A DNA stretch of 41,527 bases from Pelatocladus maniniholoensis HA4357-MV3. GTDB lineage: Bacteria > Cyanobacteriota > Cyanobacteriia > Cyanobacteriales > Nostocaceae. A program made the translations under genes and the position numbers. Positions 35,862 through 41,527 of this stretch are shown here, one piece after another; position 1 is the first letter of the stretch, and each line of letters begins with the position of its first letter. The notes beneath the pieces are model-generated. The model was not told the origin of the DNA. It made no database searches and saw nothing but the letters and a program-made list of their open reading frames with translations. The DNA lies in assembly GCA_019359115.1 (NCBI GenBank), contig JAHHHW010000123.1:1-41527 (forward strand), written 5' to 3'.

Positions 35862-37592
35862 ATGAAAAAAATGGATATATCCGTTATTATTACTTCAGTG
35901 ATTTTGAGTGGTAATTTATTAACTGCGTGGCCAGTATTAGCACAAACATATTTCAACTCTAATTCTATTAAAGAAGGAAATTTGAGTAATACAAAGAATT
36001 TGCAAATTTCCTCTGAAAATCAAAATCAGTTAACGTCAGTAAGTGATGATTCAACATCTAAAATTTCAGAGAAATTACAAGTACAAAGCGAACAACTATA
36101 TATTAGCGCTCCTCCTGAGTTAGATGAAATCGTCAATGTCAATCAATTACAAGATGTTACTCCTGATAATTGGGCTTATGAAGCCCTGCGAAATTTAGTA
36201 GAAAAATACCAATGTATTAGTGGTGATGCGGAGGGCCATTTTAATGGAAATCGGGCTATGACCCGTTATGAATTTGCGGCTGCATTAGATAATTGTTTGC
36301 AAAAACTTGGACGTTCAATTAATAGCTTAAGTAATAAAATTGCCAGTCAAGAAGACTTAGCAGTTTTTCAAAGATTGCAAACAGAATTTGCAGAAGAATT
36401 GAAAGCTATTACTGCCAGAATAGATACATTAGAATACAAGACAGCCTCAATTGCAGATCGTCAGTTCAGTACAACTACAGTTTTAAGGGGTCTAGCAACC
36501 TTTAACTTAATTAGCACCTTTGGTGATGAAAAATCAGTTTCTCCTGGTAGTGACTCAACAGAAAAAATAGATACAAATACTACCCTATCATCACGAAGTA
36601 TTTTAACCCTTGATACCAGTTTTACCGGTAAAGATAGATTGCGAACACAACTGGTAGCAGGAAATGTTAATAATTTTGGCAGTAGCGTCACCGGCACAGA
36701 CATGACTCGGCTGTCAGGTTCAATAAACACTGGTAATGATGTCTTCATAGGTACGCTATTTTATGAATTTCCTCTAGGCGATCGCGGGATAGTAGCCATT
36801 GCTCCAGCAGCAGATTTTCCCACTCGCATTTTTCCGGCTCTTAATCCTGTCAGTTCAATCTCCAATTTTGGTGCAGAAAGTCCGATTTACTCCTTTGCTT
36901 TTGGTAGTGGTGCAGTAGCTTACTATCAATTCACCGATACATTAGCCGCAGGTATCAGTTATTTAACTAGTTCTGGTGACAATCCCAATGAAGGATTATT
37001 TGGTGGTCAATATACTGCTTTGACTCAAGTAACCTATACTCCATCAGACAAAATCGGGCTTGCTTTTACTTACGGTCGTTATTATGCTCCAGAACCTGGT
37101 GCAACTATTAATGTCACTGGGAGTAAGGGGAGTCAATTTGCTCAATTACCATTTGGTGACAATACACCGACTTCCTCCAATGCTTTTGGTTTACAATTTA
37201 CTTATAAACTGAGTGAAAAATTGATATTAGGCGGTTGGACTAGCTACTTTAATGCTCGTGCTGAGGGTTCACCCAGTTTGAGTAATTTTAATGGTTCTAA
37301 AGGTGATCATGCAGATATATGGAGTTGGGCAATTACCGCATCACTGGCTGATTTGGGTAAATTAGGCAGTCAATTAAGTTTTGTGTTTGGGATGCCTCCG
37401 AAAGTCACAGACAATGACGTTATCGAACGCCAGGATCAAGATACTTCCTTACATTTTGAATTATCTTATCGCTACCCAGTGACTGATAGAATTTCTATTA
37501 CTCCGGGATTTTTAGTGATTACAAGTCCCGAACATAACGCAGATAATGATACAGTTTGGATTGGATTGATGCAAACTAACTTTAGCTTTTAA
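35862..37592 (+). CDS. SLH-domain OprB-type outer-membrane porin
   Basis: A 576-residue cyanobacterial porin of the SomA/B class, often labelled iron uptake porin. ATG 35862, with AGGGA upstream, was chosen over an in-frame GTG at 35838. A signal peptide is followed by an SLH domain (DVTPDNWAYEALRNLVEKYQ...MTRYEFAAALDNCLQ) that anchors to peptidoglycan-linked polymer. A short coiled coil (ELKAITARIDTLE) comes next, then a 16-strand beta-barrel ending with the outer-membrane signature Phe (QTNFSF). It follows the PstS-like gene by 170 bp and may supply its substrate across the outer membrane. Confidence 0.9.
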   Translation: MKKMDISVIITSVILSGNLLTAWPVLAQTYFNSNSIKEGNLSNTKNLQISSENQNQLTSVSDDSTSKISEKLQVQSEQLYISAPPELDEIVNVNQLQDVTPDNWAYEALRNLVEKYQCISGDAEGHFNGNRAMTRYEFAAALDNCLQKLGRSINSLSNKIASQEDLAVFQRLQTEFAEELKAITARIDTLEYKTASIADRQFSTTTVLRGLATFNLISTFGDEKSVSPGSDSTEKIDTNTTLSSRSILTLDTSFTGKDRLRTQLVAGNVNNFGSSVTGTDMTRLSGSINTGNDVFIGTLFYEFPLGDRGIVAIAPAADFPTRIFPALNPVSSISNFGAESPIYSFAFGSGAVAYYQFTDTLAAGISYLTSSGDNPNEGLFGGQYTALTQVTYTPSDKIGLAFTYGRYYAPEPGATINVTGSKGSQFAQLPFGDNTPTSSNAFGLQFTYKLSEKLILGGWTSYFNARAEGSPSLSNFNGSKGDHADIWSWAITASLADLGKLGSQLSFVFGMPPKVTDNDVIERQDQDTSLHFELSYRYPVTDRISITPGFLVITSPEHNADNDTVWIGLMQTNFSF

Positions 37593-37913
37593 TTGCAATA
37601 GGACTTACGCACACTCTACGAATCTTGGCGTTCTACCTTATGGTAGGCGCGTAGTGACTTGCTACGCGTCTCTACATTAGTTTTCACAGAGGTCTAATAC
37701 TTAAATTCCCAAGTATAGGGCAATCTGGAATCCGAATAATCAGGTGTTTGTAAACGATTATGAAGGTTATAATCAAGGTATTAGTATATGTTGTAGCATC
37801 ATATTAGCCCTGCAAGGTAGATTAGGATGCGATCGCCTAAGTTTGCTCTTTTTGCATTCACAGACAGTCTTTTAGATTAACGCCGATATTACTTTACAAG
37901 GAGAAAGTTTTTG
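37593..37913. other. Intergenic region with two small hairpins
   Basis: Hairpins CTACC/GGTAG (37633-37646) and CGCGTAG/CTACGCG (37648-37668) lie just after the porin and may terminate it. The rest shows no gene. AAGGAG at 37898-37903 is the ribosome site of the decarboxylase. Confidence 0.5.
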
Positions 37914-40184
37914 ATGAGAACTCCCAGGGAGACTTCCAGCAAAGCTTTTGAAAAAGCAACACGCCGTATCCAAAAGTCTTTTAAAAAAGCAGACAACCTC
38001 AATCTCAAGACAACTGGCTCAAGATCAGTAGAAGCTTGGTTTTTAGGGTCAAGAGCAGAAAATGCTGATCTACTGAAAAGATTGATAGTACAAGCTATCG
38101 ACTCTCAGGTTGAGTGGAGAAATAGTTATTTTCCTGAAGATCCTTGTCATATTACCGAAGAAATCAAGCAGTCACCAGATTACAAAGAAGCGATCGCTCT
38201 CATTGAAGAAGGTTATCACGATTTATTAGAAAGACTGAAGAGATCCGTTCCCTTTTTCAGTCTGCGCTATCAAGGACACATGGGTTGGGATTCCACCATT
38301 CCTTCCGTGATTGGCTACTTTGCGGGAATGCTGTACAACGCAAATAACGTGGCTTTTGAAGCCTCGACTGTCACCACAGAGTTGGAAATTGAGGTGGGTG
38401 ATGACCTTTGCCGAATGTTAGGATACTACGTTCCGCCGGATGATAATGAAAATGATCAACTGCGAGCCTGGGGACATATCACTTGTGGAGGAACTGTTGC
38501 TAACATAGAGGCTATTTGGTCAGCCAGAAATCTTAAGTTTTATCCCATTTCCATCAAAGAAGCTTTGTTGCATGACCAAAACTTGGTCAAGGTAGCAGAA
38601 CAGATTAAGATTAACGCCTACTCATCAGATTCTGGAACTTGGACAGAGCAACAGTTAATCAATCTCGACACTTGGCAACTGTTAAATCTCAAGGTTGATG
38701 ATATCCTAGCCTTATCTACGCAAATCACTGAGCAATTAGTCAGCCAAGGCGTTGACGAGAGTGAAGCTTCTACCATTTTATCGGCTGCCTTATCCAAGTA
38801 TTCGGTACAAGATTTAGGTATACAAGAATTTTCCAAACGTTATCTGCAAGAAGTTGAATCCCCGGTCTTTTTCGTACCCGGAACCAAACATTACTCATTC
38901 CCGAAAGCAGCAGCCATTTTAGGAATGGGAGCTTCCCACATGATTGATGTGGAAGTAGATGAACATGGCAGAATGAGAATTGAGCCTCTTGAACCTCAAC
39001 CTGGTCAAGATGGACTCAAGGGCTATAACCTCAGAGAAGATTTACAATATTGCCTAGATAATCACATTCCTGTCTATACCGTCGTTGCAGTTATTGGAAC
39101 CACCGAAGAAAGCGCCGTTGATCCCCTCAAGCAAATTCTGGAACTACGAGAAGAATTCAGCCAAAAAGGATTACAATTTACTGTTCATGCGGATGCTGCT
39201 TGGGGGGGATATTTCGCTACCCTATTACGCACCGACGCAGACTTTTATTTACCCTCTCCCAAAGATTCAGCACCCCCAATTTCTCCCTTGAGTGCTTATG
39301 TAGAGGAGCAATTCGCCGCTCTTCCCGAAGCTGACTCGATCACTGTCGATCCTCACAAATCAGGTTACATCCCCTATCCAGCTGGAGCGTTATGCTATCG
39401 CAACTCAGCCATGCGGAATTTAGTTACCTTCGTTGCTCCCTATGTTTTTCATGGAGAAGCAGAGCCAACGATTGGGATTTATGGAATTGAGGGATCTAAA
39501 CCAGGTGCAGCTCCGGCGGCGGTATATTTGAGCCATCGCATTATTCGACCTACCAAAGATGGCTATGGTAGGATTTTGGGTCAGGCTCTGTTCAGTGGTG
39601 ATAAACTCTATGCTCGACTTTTGTGTATGGCGAAAGAGGAAGATCCATTTATTATTGTTCCTCTGACCTTAATTCCCGATTCTATTCCCGGAAATACAGA
39701 AGCCGAAAAAATTAAATTCATTCGGGAAAGAGTGGATGGTAGAACGAATGAAGAGGTTGAGCAAGATGAAGAAGCAATGGCTGCACTCGAAGAACTGGGG
39801 CCGGATTTAAATATCTTGATTTACGCTTTCAATTTCAAGATTAATGGTCAACTCAACACCAGTTTAAAGAATGCTAACCTTCTCAATAAAAGGTATTATG
39901 AAAACCTGAGTATTGACGAGGGAGATGATATTAACAATTACCCCATGATTGTCAGTACCACAGATTTCAATGCTGAAGCTTATGGTTCTTATTTCATTGA
40001 ACACTACAAGAACCGTTTAGGTGTTACAGGGGAAGCAGATCAACCGATTACTGTCATCCGTACCGTAGTCCAAGATCCCTGGACAACTGAAACAGATCAA
40101 GGTTCGTTTATTGATGTCCTGGAAGGCATAATTCGGGAATCGATTTTAAAGGCTATTGAAGATATTCAAGATGAAATAGAGTAG
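37914..40184 (+). CDS. Group II PLP-dependent decarboxylase, tyrosine-decarboxylase-like
   Basis: A 756-residue member of the aromatic-L-amino-acid/glutamate decarboxylase family, closest in style to bacterial tyrosine decarboxylases, but longer by 130 or more residues than the 610-620 typical for them. HADAAWGGYF includes D427, which contacts the PLP pyridine nitrogen. VDPHKSGYIPYPAGA includes the Schiff-base K482. WGHITCGGTVANIEAIWSARN is the phosphate/substrate region. A 100-residue helical insertion (about 215-310) accounts for the extra length. ATG 37914 was chosen, with AAGGAG 11 bases upstream. It is followed by a radical SAM gene. It likely decarboxylates an aromatic or other bulky amino acid, giving an amine; the substrate is open. 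Confidence 0.85.
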   Translation: MRTPRETSSKAFEKATRRIQKSFKKADNLNLKTTGSRSVEAWFLGSRAENADLLKRLIVQAIDSQVEWRNSYFPEDPCHITEEIKQSPDYKEAIALIEEGYHDLLERLKRSVPFFSLRYQGHMGWDSTIPSVIGYFAGMLYNANNVAFEASTVTTELEIEVGDDLCRMLGYYVPPDDNENDQLRAWGHITCGGTVANIEAIWSARNLKFYPISIKEALLHDQNLVKVAEQIKINAYSSDSGTWTEQQLINLDTWQLLNLKVDDILALSTQITEQLVSQGVDESEASTILSAALSKYSVQDLGIQEFSKRYLQEVESPVFFVPGTKHYSFPKAAAILGMGASHMIDVEVDEHGRMRIEPLEPQPGQDGLKGYNLREDLQYCLDNHIPVYTVVAVIGTTEESAVDPLKQILELREEFSQKGLQFTVHADAAWGGYFATLLRTDADFYLPSPKDSAPPISPLSAYVEEQFAALPEADSITVDPHKSGYIPYPAGALCYRNSAMRNLVTFVAPYVFHGEAEPTIGIYGIEGSKPGAAPAAVYLSHRIIRPTKDGYGRILGQALFSGDKLYARLLCMAKEEDPFIIVPLTLIPDSIPGNTEAEKIKFIRERVDGRTNEEVEQDEEAMAALEELGPDLNILIYAFNFKINGQLNTSLKNANLLNKRYYENLSIDEGDDINNYPMIVSTTDFNAEAYGSYFIEHYKNRLGVTGEADQPITVIRTVVQDPWTTETDQGSFIDVLEGIIRESILKAIEDIQDEIE

Positions 40185-40283
40185 ATTTTGGCTGGCAAAA
40201 TTAAGATGATTGCAACAGTGATCGCTTTTACTGGTTTAATCTTGCTAAGAGCGATCGCTGATTATAATGAAGGTACTAAAAAA

Positions 40284-40430
40284 ATGATAAAAACAGAAGT
40301 AATTAAAATACTGGAGTTGATAATTCATGAACATCATCTCGATAATCACAAATTATTTATTCACAATCTAGTTTAGGAGAAAGTAATCCTGTCCTCATAT
40401 TAGGAGATAATTCTACTATGAGAGTAAATT
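40284..40430 (+). pseudogene. Decayed fragment of the PP-loop gene
   Basis: 40284-40350 matches the start of the PP-loop gene at 31984 (WIIHEHHLE there, LIIHEHHLD here; DNA GATAATTCATGAACATCAT is identical). About 40375-40425 matches its residues 123-138 (LGVSQPTSILGDHQTI there, LGESNPVLILGDNST here). The segment between has been deleted and the frame is broken. With the 33618 remnant it shows that a second copy of the cassette once existed. Confidence 0.7.
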
Positions 40431-40472
40431 ATAGATGTTGCTAATAACTACATAACACAACCAATTTAAACT

Positions 40473-41462
40473 ATGAAAATAGGATTAGTAGAACTTCCAC
40501 AGCTAAAAATCATAGATCCTGAAGGCATTGACTGGACAGAGCAAAATCAACACCCCCTGATCAGTAAACAGATTTTAATGTCTAACTTGGAAGCAGGAGG
40601 TTTTGAAGTGGAGTTGTTCAACCTCAAAAATGGTTTTGAGGAGGAAGAGTTCGGACAAGCAACTTGGAAAGGTATGACTCTACATAAGATTGCCTATGGT
40701 GGAAAAACAGCTGCTATTGACCCTAAATCCTGTGATGCTTGGGGTGTGACGAACAACTTTACGATTTATAGAGAATTAACCAGTCTGGTCTTGCGCCATT
40801 TAGCAAAAGGTGGCAAACCTATTATTGTGGGTGGCTCGGATGTCATTAGCCAGCCTCGGTACTACCTGGAAGCTGGAGCAACGGCTGTGGTGACAGATAA
40901 ATCGGGATCTGCCAACTGGGCAATTTTTGACTATGTGTTAGGACAACCACAACGACAGGAACTATCAGGAGTCCTCTTTGCCGATGGAAGTCAGTATGGC
41001 AAGAATCTGCGTCCACTGCACCCGCAGGATTGGCCTGTGCCGTCAATTAATGTGGCCAAAGCCTGTTTAGGTGGATCAAATGAATTTGCGGATAACATTT
41101 CAGAATCCTCTTTAATACCTATCGGCTCGGTAATGTTGGATCTGGGTTGCGATCGCACTTGTGACTTTTGCCAAACCCCTACTTATGGCACGGGCTATAT
41201 GCGAATGACTCCCCAGCGAGCTTTAGAGTGGTGCGCCCGTCAAAAAGAAGCTGGCGCACGTAGCGTTGTCTCTGACTCTGATCAGTTCCTTGGTCGGGTT
41301 TTATTTGGAAATGAAGGGCGACAAGAAGTATTCGATATCGTCAATGGATTGCGAGCCATGAATTTGCCCTTTTCTTGGGACAATGGGATCGAACTGAAAA
41401 ACTGCCCGTTCGCTTATTTTGAGATAACAAAAGGAATTAATGCCTTGGTGGGTAATGTTTAG
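40473..41462 (+). CDS. Cobalamin-binding-type radical SAM protein, C-terminally truncated
   Basis: A 329-residue N-terminal part of a B12-dependent radical SAM enzyme. Residues 1-190 form the Rossmann-like cobalamin-binding domain (MKIGLVELPQ, HLAKGGKPIIVGGSDV, LEAGATAVV). The radical SAM domain begins with CDRTCDFC (C226, C230, C233), the CX3CX2C [4Fe-4S] motif. Whole enzymes of this class have about 450-550 residues. Similarity to the fold seems to stop near residue 310 (WDNGIELKN); the last residues up to the TAG look unrelated, and the same frame has another stop soon after. A frameshift or insertion is likely, though the window ends 65 bp later. It lies downstream of the decarboxylase, possibly one pathway. 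Confidence 0.75.
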   Translation: MKIGLVELPQLKIIDPEGIDWTEQNQHPLISKQILMSNLEAGGFEVELFNLKNGFEEEEFGQATWKGMTLHKIAYGGKTAAIDPKSCDAWGVTNNFTIYRELTSLVLRHLAKGGKPIIVGGSDVISQPRYYLEAGATAVVTDKSGSANWAIFDYVLGQPQRQELSGVLFADGSQYGKNLRPLHPQDWPVPSINVAKACLGGSNEFADNISESSLIPIGSVMLDLGCDRTCDFCQTPTYGTGYMRMTPQRALEWCARQKEAGARSVVSDSDQFLGRVLFGNEGRQEVFDIVNGLRAMNLPFSWDNGIELKNCPFAYFEITKGINALVGNV

Positions 41463-41527
41463 AGTATTTTTGAACCAAGTGGATTATCGTACTTGATTTT
41501 CAGGTAGTGTGGAGACGAACATTGGGT

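Noticed and set aside
40188-40376. 62-codon ORF after the decarboxylase.
   Set aside because: Its second half is the decayed PP-loop start and its TTG start has no support, so it is listed as a pseudogene instead.

Overview
The window is chromosomal DNA of a filamentous, probably heterocyst-forming cyanobacterium (Nostocales type). Supporting signs are frequent GCGATCGC (HIP1) sites, AT-rich intergenic DNA with short tandem repeats and palindromes, a Hmp/Pix-type chemotaxis operon, an SLH-OprB porin and a cyanobacterial metallothionein. No rRNA, tRNA, CRISPR array or intact transposase was recognised.

Layout. 1-3.5 kb: a C-terminally short haemagglutinin-type secreted protein, a repeat-rich intergenic zone (two MITE-like elements and a degenerate ~63-bp tandem repeat) and a YpfJ-type zinc metallopeptidase. 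3.8-5.8 kb: a HEAT-like protein with a recently expanded 28-residue repeat, then a second copy of one MITE-like element. 5.8-6.4 kb: a divergent metallothionein/ArsR-family pair, the regulator having a CmtR-like cysteine pattern, with a candidate operator between them. 7.7-13.8 kb: a free-standing aminotransferase that looks like the AMT domain of NRPS/PKS enzymes, two ethanolamine-permease-type transporters, a HAD phosphatase and a tiny ORF overlapping the second permease start. 14.7-25.7 kb: a chemotaxis operon (PATAN-REC, CheY, CheW, MCP, hybrid CheA) followed by a second MCP. The first MCP has a GAF domain with a DPCF motif and a Cys-Tyr; the second has lost both cysteines.

25.8-33.3 kb is the most unusual part. 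It holds egtD (histidine trimethylation), an MscS channel, and an OvoA-lineage sulfoxide synthase without the methyltransferase half, followed by a DUF427 gene and a MurL-like PP-loop ATPase. Together they suggest an ergothioneine-type thiohistidine pathway with two extra genes. egtD and the sulfoxide synthase are each preceded, about 290-300 bp upstream, by diverged copies of the same ~470-500-bp non-coding block, including 36 identical bases. A remnant of the 3' end of the sulfoxide synthase lies at 33.6 kb and a remnant of the PP-loop gene at 40.3 kb, so a second copy of this cassette probably existed and decayed.

33.8-41.5 kb: a secreted small protein, a PstS-like protein with cysteines in place of phosphate-contacting residues, an SLH-OprB porin, a large group II PLP decarboxylase and a cobalamin-type radical SAM protein that ends early near the window edge.
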